Below, one piece after another: positions 34,101 to 49,402 of a stretch of DNA of 64,000 nt. The notes under the pieces were generated by a model. That model made no database searches. It worked only from the letters and a program-made list of their open reading frames with translations, and had not been told where the DNA came from. Positions within the stretch are counted from its first letter, which is position 1; the number at the start of each line of letters is the position of its first letter. This stretch comes from Hymenopus coronatus (lineage: Eukaryota > Arthropoda > Insecta > Mantodea > Hymenopodidae), in NCBI GenBank assembly GCA_030762935.1, contig CM060887.1:17538501-17602500 (forward strand), in the 5' to 3' direction. The translations under genes were made by a program, and so were the position numbers.

Positions 34101-36564
34101 CAACTGATTACGACCCCGGTATGAATGTAAATAATTATGTACTTTCAAAATGGAATTACGGAGGTGTAACCAGATGATGCAGACAAATTGAATCATTCAT
34201 TCAACTATGCATCAATGCAAGTGCTAAATTGTACAGTAACTACATTACATTCGTATCCTATTTATGTAGTTTTCATTAATACTTGTATTATGCTTGTGTG
34301 TGTGTTTTTGGTGATATTTTTTTTTTTATATTTTTCCCCCCCAGTTTGTAGGTTACATAAATTCATTTTTGTATTTTAAAAAATAAAACATCAAATCAAA
34401 GCAGTTTACTTTTTAGTAAAGAAATATCTGTACTTTCATTTTTGAACTTTCTGTATAGTACTGTTTGTATCTAATTATTGATTATTTTGGGATTTTATTT
34501 TCAAATTTTTCTTTTGTTTTTAATTTTTTAAAAATATTGAAGAGACCTCTCATCCATACAATACATATTATACAGTAGACAAAAGGATTTACTAAAATCA
34601 AAAAGGATACATCTCCCTATGTCATTTAGTATTAATTTTATTACTAATAATTTAAAACCTTGCATTCTGCTCTAAAACTGCTTTTCACATAGTGGCACTT
34701 GAAGGGTTAAATGAACTGTACATGTTCCAATAGAATTGAAAAAAACTTAAAGATATTAAAATTTACATGCACATAATAAATTTACTGTTCATTTCTATTT
34801 TAAGTAGCAAATTACAATTGAGAAGTTGTATGAATCAGTATAAAAATACATGAAATCAACTCTCTAGTATAATAGTGAAAGCTTAATATTTTAATTTATA
34901 TTACCTGGTCCATTAGTGGTTGCATCAACATGTCAAATCTTTCTTTGTTTACAAATTCCTGCCCATTGTCATACTTAAACACCTTAAGTAATGTTTCCAA
35001 AACATACTGAAGCAATAACTGTGCATTAGCTTCTGCTTCAGGACCCAATCCAAAAAGCAATCCATTTTCGGTCTTGTCCTTTTCTACTTTTATAATATTT
35101 AATCTATTTAAGCAATTTGATGCATTTTGAACCAGTCTTCCAGCAAAAAGCACATATAGTCCCTTAAGAGAATCTGCAATACTACTAGATAGCCTGCAAA
35201 ATAAAACAGAATATTTTAAATAGCACTGAAAATTCTAAAGTAATAATTAATACATGCACATTGAACACAAAAGTTCTGATAGTGACAACAATCCAGTGAA
35301 AATAAACAAGTGCCACATCCCCAACACATAATGTTATTTGCAACAACAGAAATAAGTACATAGTATAGAAAACTTAGTAACAACACAAATTCAGGATATG
35401 TGTCTCAATTTAAAATACAATAACCTAAGAGTAAACTTCAGAAAACATTTTCTAGACTTTTAGATATAATTAAATGATATAATTAATTTAGAATTTTTAA
35501 ATAGAATAGAAGGTGTTAGAAAATTTTGTTTGGATCACATACTAATTTATAAATTTATAGGCCCATTAGACGTTAACAATTGTGCATGAAACAAAATGCA
35601 CAGAATCTGCTGCATACCTCACAATTTTGGTGGCAATCTTTACCATTTCCTCCAGGTTTTGCCACTGCTGTTCTTGCAAAGTTTGAAAATTACTTTTTCC
35701 TGCATACTATTTGTTATACATATATTGTGAATGCAAGATGGCTCCCAGTTTTGAACATTTATATTTTGGAAGAAAAACGTTTTCTTGAATTCTGATAAAT
35801 AATGTATGTTCTCTTACACTTTGTACTATCTAAATATTGTAGCAGACACAGTAATTAATTCATACCTGTAGAAAGTAATAGCTCTGTATTTATAATCTTC
35901 TAAACTGGTGGCCCAGTGGAAGAGATTGTAATACAACGGGCGGAATGTTGCTTCGGAGAGCTTCAGCACTAATGCAACTAGAGCTGCCACTACATGTCCC
36001 TCAGCTTCCATAATATCCTCATCAGATATTGCTGTATCAACACTATCTGCCCTAAATTGTAACGCTCCAGTAAAAAATGCTGTAAGTTCCTGCATTAATT
36101 GAGTGAGTTCTGAAGATTCCATTGAAGAAAAGCTATCTGCCAAGGTAGCTAGCAATGGTCCAAGAGCTGAAAACTTTTTCTTCTTTAAAATCCTCTTATA
36201 GCAGCGACCAACTGGAGGGATCAAAATCCTACCAGCAATACTAATGGCTAATTTTTGCCTGAGGAAATAAAAGTGTTAATTAAGAACAAAATACTCTCCA
36301 TTTTAAATTAATCTGAGATAAAAGATATAGCAAGTAGAAATGGCATGTATCATTAATTATGCTTTCAAGAAAAAGAAACAGTTCAAAGAAATAATTACAT
36401 TAATCCCCAGCAAACATAAACTTAAACTTAAGAAGTTCACATACTGAGCATTTCAAAATTCCAAAAGTTTAAAGAGATCAACATAGTCATAGCTGTGTAA
36501 AATAAGTACCATTAAAAAAAATGCTGAAATCGTGTCATAGGCTGAATCCCATCATGAAAGAAAT

Positions 36565-36637
<73 letters not shown>

Positions 36638-39600
36638 GTTTAGATTTTAATAAAACTTAAACATTAGAAAAAAACCTAAGAGACACCACTTCTGGGAAGA
36701 AAATCACAATTTGAAACAAAAAGATAAGCTGCTAAACAATCCTGTAGAACTGAGCTTATGAGATAGCTTTAAACATGAAATTATGAACTTTGAAATCCCA
36801 ACAAACAATGGTTTAAACTCTAAATTCACCGACTGCTCACCAGAGCTGGGATTTGAACCACAGAGCTTAAACTTACTATGCCATTGCCCTAACCAACTTA
36901 GCTACCACAATAACAAGCCAGTATTGTATTAAATTTCCCTAGTAAACTGCAGGGTTATCTAAAATACATTTTAGGATAACATACCTAATGGTGACTTAAA
37001 ATATTGTTAAGTACTTCAAGTCCTGGGGTTCACATTTGGAAAAGTGGAATGAAACTGGAGAATTCAATGCCATAACTACAATCTAGATCACAATTTTCCA
37101 CTTTCTATACCATTGCTATAGGGATGTTAAATTATAAGGTAACCCCTCTCTACTGCGCAGGAGACCCAAGAATCGCTGGCAGAGATGCACTAAAATCCTC
37201 ACCTTATAGTAAATGCTGGAAATGAATTGACCAAATGTTAAATGCATCTTCAAACAGACAGCATATCTTATAAAAATGTTCTTGCTCACTTGCCTACGCT
37301 TGGAAACAGAAATCCTTGCAATTACTTGCCTGATGCTATCACTAAGTTCCTGTAGTGTACATGGGTTAGAACCGTATACTTTTTGTTTCAAAGAATCCCA
37401 TAAATAAAACTCACTGCTAGTTAGGCCACAGGAACAAGGGGGCCACAAATCAATTCTTATCCTTCAGTCAGAATCACCTTTCTAATTTCATGTATCGTTC
37501 TAATCCATGTACATAACAAGAACTTAGTAATTGATAGTATCATGAAAGAAATCACAAGGATTCCTGCTGCAATGCTCAGGTGAATGAGAAAAATTATTTT
37601 TATAAGAGCAGAAAGTCAACGTTTCCAGCGTTTACTACAAGGTAAGGATTTTAGTACATCTCTACCAGAACAACTTTCCTGGTGACTCTTCGTTCACTCG
37701 CCCAATTTTTTGAGGTAGCGAGAGAGGTTACCTTATAATTTAACAATCCTATATAACCAAGTTATCATGGGAACATGATACAACATTTCCCTCCCCCCTG
37801 CCCAACTGACTTGCATTTTCCCCACTAAATTACAAGGTATTCTCTAACTTATTTTAACATAATATACAAGGGCCATTTTTTTTCAACCTCCAATAGGCTA
37901 TAAATAAAAGACAAGTTCATAGAAAACAATTATTTTATCACTAAAAGTTTTGAACACTTATGGTTACTTTTCAACATAATCACCGAAAAGATTGAGACAT
38001 TTATTGTACCTGTGCACAAGCTTTGCAAAACCTGCTTCATTGCTGCCAATGATTTCAAATGAGCATTGACGTTGTTTTGAAGATCTTCATACTTTTACAA
38101 TGTTTGCAGAGAGCCATTCTGAACAAACAAAGAGTAATACTGACTTCAGGAATTGTGTTGATCCATGACAACGCTCGTCCACACACTACTGGCACAACCC
38201 ATTGGCTCCTTGAACAATTTCAATGGGACATTTTCGATAATCTGCTGTACAGTCCTGAATTGGCACCCAGCGACTTTCATCTTTTCCCTGAACTGAAGAC
38301 ATGGCTAGGAGGGCAGCACTTTCAAACCAATGAAGATCTTCAAAACAATATCAATGATCATTTGAAATCATTGGCGGCAACATATTTTGAACGGGTATTG
38401 CAAAGCTTGTGCACAGGTACGATAAATGTCTCAATCTTTTCGATGATTTTGAAAAGTAATCATATGTGTACAAAGCTTTTAGTAATAAAATAATTGTTTT
38501 CTATGAACTTGTCTTTTATTTATAGCCTATCGGAGGTTGGAAAGAAAAAAAAAAAAAAAAAAAAGCCCTCATAGATACTCCAAGGGCAATTTAAAATTCA
38601 CTTTGACATAATGAAATACATGCTGTTTCTCAAATCGCAGTTCCTAAACATGTCGTTTCATGAAGCATAATGACAATCTTGTTATATTATACTTACCGAA
38701 CAGTTTTCAATTTGTGCAGAATAGGAACCACTTTTGTATTATCAGAAAAGGGCTGCCACTTGACAGATTGGATGCAGAGCTCATACAGCAGCTTATCCAG
38801 ATATGGACTGAGGAAGTTTGGTAAGCACTCCACCACTTTTTGTACTGCTGTTACAACACTCAGAAGCAACAGATCTGGGCTGAAAACAAAAATTGTAAAT
38901 GTTTTTATACTTGTATACAAAGATAACATAAATTTCTTCTATTTCTCAATAGGTTAATTTTAAAAAGCAATAAATAATCACGACAGGGTACTTCTTTTCA
39001 TTATGCTCTATTGTACGCACATTTATACACATCCATGTGCATACATATGTACTCAAATATATTTTCAAATTAATAACAAATTCTATATTCATAAAATCCT
39101 CTAATAAAACTTTTATTAAAATTGATAAAATTATCTACTTCAAAGAGTTGGATATTAAACAATTTAATTATAATTCCCTTTTTAATAAAAAATTGTATGT
39201 GCACTTTATCCTTGATGGTTACTTTCAGACATCTTCAGCTAATGGATAATTGAGTGATTATCACAGCGAACTAAAAAAAACAATGTTAAAAACTATACTA
39301 CTGGAGTTCTGGCTGGATTTACTGATGACTTCAAAATTTTTAAAAAAATGAAATTAGTACTTATTGCTGCCTTTCTCAACTACCAATTAAAATAAATTGC
39401 ATAAAATGCAACCAAAGGTATCTCATTAAAAATGCAAATGATCTGTCATTTATTAAACTTTAGAAGTACTTTTATGTACGACTAAGTTTTGACAATATTG
39501 TATGTATTGGTGGTAATCGAGGACAAACTGAGCTATTACAGCATATCTCAAAGATTTTAAAATAAATTTACATATAAATTTACTTTACATTCCCTTACAG

Positions 39601-42600
39601 TTTCTCTCACACATTACCATTTCCCAAACCTATGCAATATAAGTACTGCCAAGCTATATTTACTGCAAAAATTGGCAAGCCTGGGTGACACCATTAGTCA
39701 GCTTCTCTATAATAACCATTGTCATTTTATTAATTGTTTATCAACTTATATTTAAAGAGTGCTAATGTTCAATTATTTCACGTATTTAAGAATATAAAAA
39801 TTAGCTTTTAGCAAGAGCAGTTCGGAGTCGTTTACTCCAAACTCGGAAAGTGGAAAGAGAAACTTTCTTTGTTACAAGGTACTCTATTGTTATAGCACGT
39901 ACAAGTAGCGTTGAGTGCAATAGAGAACCAAGTGATTGTAAAGACTCTTTTATTTTAGAGATGAGTATTTTTCCATTGTGTAACACTTGTCACGTGTGCG
40001 TTATGAGGCATCCTGGGAAGGAAATAATGCATTTTGGGTAATATCAATTCCAGGTTCACGGTCTTTCCAACCAATCAGAAAGAAGCTGCCATGTCAGTAA
40101 TTTTGCTATATAAGTAGAAGATTACAGCACGTCTAGACTGTCTTTCAGCACATCGAAGCATTAAGGTTATGTCAGGGCTGTCGTTTAGTGGCATTAAAGT
40201 TACACCGAGCCTGTCTTTTATTATGTTGGGGCATTAAAGTTAAACATCGCTGCTTACTCACAGTTACATATAGGCATTCAAGTTAAACATCGCAACACTC
40301 AGCAATACTTAGATAATTATCGGCACTCTTAGAGGGAATAAATAAAGTCAGTTAAGCACATCTAGACTTAGTTAAATACAGCTAAATAAAATATGCGTGC
40401 GTCATCGATTAAGGACGTTTCTAGTGATTATTTGGTTTAGCAGATCGTACAGCAAAGTGCTTATCTCGCATCTTCTAGTTGGCAATAAATTGAAGTAAAA
40501 GTAACGTGTGTTTCCTTAACTTTATAAGATCACTCCTCAAACTACCCTCATTAGTTACCACCCCGAGAGAGTCAAACCAGCATGCAGGCTGAGTATAGCT
40601 GAGGCACCTCAATGGTAGTAGATCTTCACAACAAAGGGTACGTAGATCTACTCATCTGGTAGTGGAGTGAATCTTGAAGTACCGCCAACGTCATCGTTCA
40701 TCTGAGCACAGGGCTAAAAACATCTACATATTTGGCTCTTTAACGTGGTGCAACAACAAAAGCGCTTCATACTTGGCTACCATCACATAGGGCCAATAAT
40801 AAACACTTCGTACTTGGCTGCCTCAAAGTGGTACTACAAGTATACTGCTTCATGGGGCATGTATATGTGTACAACATTAACTCAAAAACCAAATATTGAA
40901 TAAATACTAAACCTAGTGTATTAGTTCAGTAACTTGTGAAAGATGTAACACAATATTTTTAAGAAAATCCCCCACCTTCTACTGTTTACATGGAATATTT
41001 TTTGAATTTTCTTTTCTCAAAAATTATTCTAATGCTTTGATTAAAATATTTACATGATAAATATAACCTATGGACAAGGCCTGTTCATTTGGAAAGAATT
41101 CTGTATAATCCTGTATAATATAGTGATAGACAAACATGTACTACACAAAGAATAAGTGATTCTTTGAAACACAGAATTCATTTCAAATATCTTTTTTGGA
41201 GCCATAAACCATTACTGAGACATCCATTATTAATGTTCAATTTGTTCAGTACTTTGTCATTATTTTAAAGCCCTTTCAATATTCAATTATTTCTTGTAAT
41301 TGCATAGAAACAATATGGATTTTAAGGCCAATATATAGCATCTAATTCTTAAACCTTTGACTATTGCTATTCCCTTTGAGTAGCTATTTCTGAAACAGGC
41401 TTATCTCCATTAAAATGAAGTGCATGGAAAAATTAACTTTTGTAAGAATAGTTTGTATTCCCAAAAACAAACAATAGAGTGAAGAGAATGTCAGACGAAT
41501 GCAAAACATTACATTTTTAAACTGCTTTAACCACTATATCATTCTTATAACTATAATGTAATGAAAATATCTTGACTAACAAGACTGAATAGAAGAGTAT
41601 GCTTTTGTAAGAATATTTGTAAGATTGTGAGTAGAGAAAGTCATGTGAATGCATTTTTTTCTTTATTTTTTTCAATAGTGTTCATTAAAATTAAATTCAC
41701 TGAGTTACTTACTGTTTATTACAAAGTATTAATATAAAACCAAGCATCTGAATGGAATGTAAAATTAATAACTGCAATTTTACTCACCTTTCTGTTTTCT
41801 TCTGGGCATGTAGAACATCAATTAAAGCAGGTACAAAGAAACTGAGACTTGCAATGGCATGTGCTCTTAATGTAGACACTAATTCTGCCACACACAACAC
41901 AACAGAGGCCAGAAGATTGCCTTTCACTGTATCCCTCTGCATTAAACTGGCAACTTGGTCCAAAACCTAATTTAAAAAGAAGCAAATGCTAGGAAAATAG
42001 CTCTTGTAGAAAAGCCAAGACGGTTTGTTGCATGACTGCAATTACTGAAAATGTGCCCACAAGTCAGAGTTCACTAATTCACAGAAACTGGTGAAACTAG
42101 TGAGGCTGTAGGTGAGTAACAAAATTAATGCATTACATACTGAAATTAAAAGTACCTAGACTATAACATTTTTTGATGCTGAGGAAAACTTATCAAAATG
42201 TACATTCCTAAGCAAAGTTTAATACAACACTGATACAAGATTGTGCTTTTATCACTTTTAACACTTACTGCATGGAAAGCAGTTATATATGCTGGCATCC
42301 AGGTCAGCTACCAACTGAGCAGCAGTGATTAATGTGCCTAATATTTCACAAACGTGTTGAAATATGAAAGCAATATGCAAGATTCACTAGCATTTAAAAC
42401 CTGTTTATACCTACCTCTCTACCTCAAGTTTGTGATGCTGTACATTTGTCTGCATGACTGGTTAACACTTTATAGTCAAACAAACACTGACAGCTGATGA
42501 AATAATATACATTTATGAAGAATGCAGTGACCAATCATCTTTTTTCGATGAAGAGGAAAGCATTGTATTAGCTGTCCAGCCTTAGTTCACCGGTAATGTA

Positions 42601-45600
42601 AATAAAAGCAACATGTTGCAATGGTTCTGATTGGTTGTTTTATCTATTTTCTCTATAAAATTAGTTCATCTTAATTTGCTAAAAGAACTACACAAATATC
42701 ATGTTAAACTATGCAGTGTTGTCGAAGTAACATAGCAAGAGCTATTAAGAAACAAAATTGGTTGAATTTTAATCATTATTCCCTTATGCAACAATGCACA
42801 TGTGTTATACTGTTCATGCATTGTAATCGATGCCTTTCAGTTACCACATGGAGAGTGTAGTGTATGTATGTAAGCAATGGTAGAGTGTGTGATTCCAGTG
42901 CAGTGAAACATAAGCAATGAAAACCTATAAAAAGTGGCGAGAAAACAAATGTTAACTTATACAATAAGGTTTGTGATAACTACCATACTCTTGCATTATG
43001 CAATATCCTGAGTTTACTGGTGTTCAGGAAGAGAATATGGGATTTGGAGGGAATGGTGGACATTGTCGTTGATCGAAAAATTATCAATTCCAGTGATGAT
43101 TCACACACTTTCTGTGCATCTACAACAAATGACTCAGATCTTGAAGGGTTAGAACCACCTCCATCTTTGGATTAACACTTCTGGGTAAGTCACTGAATTA
43201 TTGTAGTACATTAATGTGCAGTATACGCGCGCACACACACACAAAATATTGTCATCTATGATGAAAGTATGCAATACACTCGAACAGCTTGCCTGCATTT
43301 TTACTTTCTCCATATGCACTATGTACATAGTGTATAGAGAAAATATTGCACTCCACCAAAAAATTCGATACCGAGATTTCACCAGAAATATATGTTTTAG
43401 GGTCCCCAATATCCAAAAAAAGCATTTTCACAAAAAGGTCCACGTGTGTGTGTGTGTGTGTGTCCGTGTGTCCATGTGTCTGTGAACACGATAACTCAAA
43501 AACGAAAAGTCGGTAAAATACCAAACTTGGTATTTAAGTTTACTATCTTCCAGGGATGCGACACGAAGATTTTGAGAAAAAGCCCCAACCCCAACTACCC
43601 TTTACATGGAACTTTTTTCGAAAATTTTGATTTTCTCAAAAATGACTAACGATTTTGATTAAAATTTCGTATATTAAACATATTTACCTGACAAATAAAA
43701 TGTATATCTTGAATTTTCTGGGAATAGCCTCTGAAGAGTAGTTTATTCTGGATGAATTTTACTAAATTTTGAATAACTGCTAAACTGTAAGAGATGGACA
43801 AAAATTTACTACAGAAAAAATGTAGAGCACATTAAAACACACAATTTATGTTATATACATTTTTTCGTGGAGTTCGTCGTTTTTGTGACATTCCTTATTT
43901 TTGGTTTCTGCTATGATAAACATATACTTTCCTCATACAGGAACTTGTCAACTCCTATCCATATAGACAAAGGAACTTCATTGACATAGCAACCAGCTTT
44001 TGACTATCACTTTAACCTACGGTTGTCCCTTGTTTCGCTTCTACTTACAAGGAAGCGAGTAATTAGACTATTTCTGCTATTTTTTTCTGATTAGCATAAA
44101 GTAAATAGAAGTATAAGCTTTTTAAGAATTATTTGTTGCAGGGATATGGAGAAAGTCATGTGAATGGTACACATCAGATTTTTTAATTTTACAAGAGAAT
44201 TTCACCCTTTGAAGTGAATAAAACCTTATTTACTTGTTTACTTTCTTTGATGTATGATCCTAATAGCTTTAATCAAATAAATACCTATCAGTAGACAGGT
44301 ATTTATTTCTTGCCATTAGTGAAACGTATGTGTGTATTTTTTGTAATTGTACAGGAAATGAACACAGCTAAGCTCCACATGGTCCATCCATGTGCATTCA
44401 CAGAATAATACATTCTGGTTTGTTCACATCGCCAGTGAACTAAGGCTGGACAGACAATAGGAACTGCTCCATGGATGGTTGAGTGCAACAATGGCTAGTG
44501 ACAATGGAAGTGCTCTGCGCACAACTACTAATGCCATGTTAGAAAAGAGGTTACTTTTCAAATCACCCTAATGTGTATGCTCTATGCAAGCACTTGGACA
44601 TTTGGCTCTCTACTCTTCATTCGGTAGGTTTTGTGCAACTTCAGAAGCACAGCAGAGCAACAATGTTGAGACCACACACTGATATCTAGTGACATCAATG
44701 CTATGTTTTGTTTAATAATTCACCTAGTTTCGGTTAAGGCCTCAAAAAAAGAAACCATCTTTGGTTGACAACACTAGAAAAGCCAAGTGGGCAACCTCTT
44801 TCTTCTTCCCCCAGCCCTTGCTTCCACATAAGAGGTGCTTGCATAGTATGTATCCATATATGTAGGTAGGTAAGTAGGTAATCTTTTTAGTCACTTATGT
44901 CATTTTTGATAACATCAATATAGTGCTTTTTTGAAAATCAGCATATAATTAGGTATGATCTTTAGTATTATTAAAATGTGATGTACAAGTTATAACATAA
45001 TATTTCCAATTTTAGAGCAATTTTTAAAGTTTGTTAAATCTGGTCCAAACCAACTCTGTACAGAAAGGATTTTAAGATATATAACATTTTTGTTTTGTGC
45101 AAATTGTGAATTATTCTTAAATTACAGTGTTGCAACAGTGGCTGAATAACTAATCTCACCCTTATGGTTGTCTTACCCACATTTATTGTATGTTCACATC
45201 TTCAGTATAAAGAATGTTACTTATTTCTGACGAGCTACTAATCTCACATATTTTAAAAAAAATATTCATCACTCCACCTCTAGCCACCTCACCACAAACA
45301 ATCACCTTCATACAACACCACAATGAGCCACTACATCACCTCTGACGATTTTGACTCTCAAAACTGGTCATCTCAAAAAATGTGATATAAATGTTTCTCC
45401 TCGAACCAATTTTTCCATAAAAATATTGCCTTGTTTTATTACATTACATTTTTTTAACTGTTACATAAAGATAACCATTCTCCTTTTATTAATCGTTTTA
45501 TTTAAACACTTCAGTAGGCACCACTTTTTTGTATCTAACAATAACGAAGTAATATACCTATTTTGAAATTCTGTAAATTTTTCTGACTTAAGTTTCTATT

Positions 45601-48600
45601 TAATGAGAATATTTTATACTGTATTACCTTTTTGAAGTATTGTGGATTCTCTGCTGCCAGCACTCGTGCAAGAAGTTTAATTGAAAGTAGAGCACTCTGC
45701 TGATTTAATTCTCGTTCGGAAGTAGTTGGACCTTGACCAGCATCTTTCACAGTATTTACAAGAAGTTGAAGCACATCATACAGTGATTCCTGTTTGCAGG
45801 CTGTAAGTACAGAAGATTGGATCTGCAATCTACTGTTCAGCAAATCCACAGCTTTCTGCTGAACTGGCAAAATTTCATGTTTCAGCAGCTCTCGTACCAC
45901 TACCAGGAACATCTCACTTGGTAACAGAGCATTAACCTAAAATATTAACGAAATATACAATCAGTTTTTAATTGAAGCCCACTAACAATCTATATTCTAA
46001 AAACAAAATATAAATAACAGAAGCATATTAGCTATGAAGTTATTTTTTTTTTTTAATTTTACAATGGGAATGAGCTGATGTCCATATTTTAAAATTTTAG
46101 TGAAATTAAAACTATATATTTTGTACTGTAGTAACCCTAGGCAAACTAATGTACAAAATCCCAGAGGAAATCTTTCATTAAACAAATTTTATAAGAAAGT
46201 GTAAAAACACTGGCAGAGCTTCAACATATTTATTTTGAATAAGCTTTTTTTATCAAACAGTTATTACTAATATATCTGATTTTAACATTCATCAGAACCT
46301 TTACAGTTTTTACATTTTGAGTTACAGTTTGTGTTTCTAGCTCATAATTTACTCGTAAGTAACAGGCAATGAAACAGAATCTGGTAAAAATTTAGTAATA
46401 AAGTAAATGCCTGATTACCCTGAGAAAAGTGGGTTTCCACAATTACAAGAATTTAGCTTAACAAACATAAAATCCCCATTTTTTTCCCAAGCTGAAAGAA
46501 ACCCAACTTTTGCCTTCCCTAGGCAGCTATGCAGCAAGCTTCGCAGTGATTATTGAAGATAGGACCATTTAATAGCAATATTCCCAGCTCACTGACTGAC
46601 TTCACTCCCTCAAGGGCTTGCTATAGCAGCAGAGGAAGAATACCTCTACCAGTTCCCACCAAGTTGCAGCAAATATGCAAATTACTTCTGCCGTAACTGT
46701 GATGTACATAGTTACCAACAGTGTGGTTTGAATTGTGGAAGGGTAGGCTCAATTTTGTTACTCATATCATGTAAGGTTTAAGGTATGAGGCTGATTTAAA
46801 ACAAACAAGAACAGTAACCACACGAGAATGACAAAATTGAAATACAGGTATTGTAATGGGAGCATTCACAATTGATGGGAAGCTTTCCCGAATCATGGGA
46901 ATGGGAAGTAAGACTTGACCAAGTTTTAAGTTTCTTGTTCTCATTCCCTGGTTTCGCATATTAGATACATATTGTGTATATTAGACTCTTTGCTGTAGAA
47001 ATTGCTCTAGGCAGCCATGACATGAAATAGCCATTAGATCACAGTCTAATTACAATTTTTTTGAATTTTGATGTTGTCTAACCTGCATTATGTTGGTTTA
47101 ATCACAGAGGGGGGAGGGAGGGAGAGAGATAGAGAAGATAGTGTAATTCAAGCATTTTATGAATTTTAGAGTGCTTCGTCTTTTTTCTTCAGTATATGAT
47201 TATTTATTAACTGCTGCTGATACCTCGTAGTGTCATGAGCAACTGTTGGAGCACTGGGTTTGTACAACATCTTAAAATCAAAATAGTTGATAACTATCAA
47301 TATATTTGACTCATCCTGTACTTATCCATTTTTGGAGCTGGTTGGTCATTAAAAACAATCCTGGAACATTACAAATCAAAATAAGTTCTGCTCAAATCTT
47401 CTTACATCATCGAGGCATTCTTGTTTAAGCAAACATAGAATGTAGTTGTATGAAGCTGAGAAAATGAGATATAATAGATCTTTAGGACATCTTCAACAAG
47501 CTATCACAGCTGGGTTAGAACTGATGCAATAAAATGTCCTGGTGCAATTTCAAGGTCAGCATAAAAAGAAAATTTCCAGGCATTTACATAGGGCCAGTTT
47601 TACAATGTCCAGATAAGCTTGCCTATGGTTACTCTTCAGAAAAACTTTTCTGGCTGATAAGCAATCACATAGCTTTCTCTGAACAGCAACCTTAACGGAT
47701 AATTTGTGATTATTAAGTTTGCCATTCTGAATTCAATGGAAGTTTAACAATTGGGGAGTTCATAAACTAGAAAAGAAACACAAATTGCCTTGTGAAGTAC
47801 ACGACAACAAATTTATAAGTGCACTTAGTTCAACAGCATGTACTTCTGCTTGAAATATGGTGGGTTCATTGCCAAGAGCTTTTGCTAGGGCAACATTAGC
47901 CCCATACACTCCTACACCAGTTCTCCTATCCATCTTTGAGCCATCTGTATACTATATGAGCGACCCTTTTCGTCTAGATCAAACTGTTCCAATTTCTCTT
48001 GATGAGTCAGAGTACTCAAGCATTCAAACACAAAACTCAGAACAGGGCTAGATGGAGAGCATGACGGCCAATATGTCACTGGGCTAAGGTTATAACTCTT
48101 TCTGCCTGTTCATTCCAGTATTTGAGTAAGCCATGACATTAGTTTAACCTTAATTTCCAGTTAAATTGCATGTTGCAGGCGGATCTCTGTGAATTGTGAG
48201 TAATCTCTGTCCCTTTGGTACACACCGAAGCTGAAATAGCTTGCTTCATATGATTGCACAGTGACTTCATAAAGAACAGTCAGAGATATATGAAATAACA
48301 TCATTTGAGTTAAAATGCTACACATGATTTGTCTGGTTAGCCAGCTTCACTAAATGTTTAGAAATAATTTTGTCTCTCTTATGTCCTATTATGAAGAAAC
48401 ATTATTTCTGCTCATTGTCCAATATATAAAATTCTGCCAGAGATAAGAATTGGGTCAATTGTGAGTGTGAAAACTTATTTGTCAAATAATGGATGTATCG
48501 ACTATGCCAACTAGCCAAAAACTTATCTGCAAATATATTTACTGAGTAGCACTATCCAGAGATTATAGAATTCTATCACCTAGAAATACAGAACATAACT

Positions 48601-49367
48601 TTATTGGCAAGTTATCAGCAAATATAGAACTAGCCATATAAGCTATACTTGCAATGTTTTAACAAACTGTCCTCATATTCTGCTCAAGAGCATCATGGAT
48701 TGGTGCATGTGACTGAAGGAAAGAATTCAACAGAAAATTGACAAGAGCTTACCTTATCTAGAATATTATAGGCCTGATTTCTCATGATATTCCAATATTT
48801 GGCGGTTGCTTTCCCTGCTGAAACATCTGCCTGGCGCGACACAGTCTGAATATACATTAAAAGTGTCTCTATGATACTGCGATATGGTGAAGTCAATTTG
48901 TACGTATCCTCATCATTTAATTCTGCAACTTGATTCACAAACTGTGATGAAGATAACAGAGACAGTAAGAATGATGAGGCAGTGTATTTGAAATGACGAA
49001 GCTGTTTTGCTGTGTGATGTTCTGGATCAAAAAGTCCTTGTAAGAGACCTACTCCCACAATTGCAGATGTCTTTTGAAGATGCTTTTTCACTTTTTCATC
49101 TGGAACAAATGCATATGTATTAGAAAATAGCAATATACAAAAATTGCAAGTCAATTCACAAAAATAAGTAGGACTTAGAAATATACTATCACAAGCTATA
49201 CTTTATACATGATGCGCTGCTTTTTCACACCAACTCAATTTCATATTGGTTGAAAGAATACATTAAGTTGGAAAAATGAAAGGTGACAGCTGTAGTTCAT
49301 ATTATGAAAGTTTGTATTTTTTCTGTGGTTGTATTTGTAAGTGCTTAACCATTGCTCTTCTTCTTCT

Positions 49368-49402
<35 letters not shown>

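Noticed and set aside
40172..40292. CRISPR-like spaced repeats
   Set aside because: Units are imperfect, irregularly spaced and in a eukaryotic LTR-like context.
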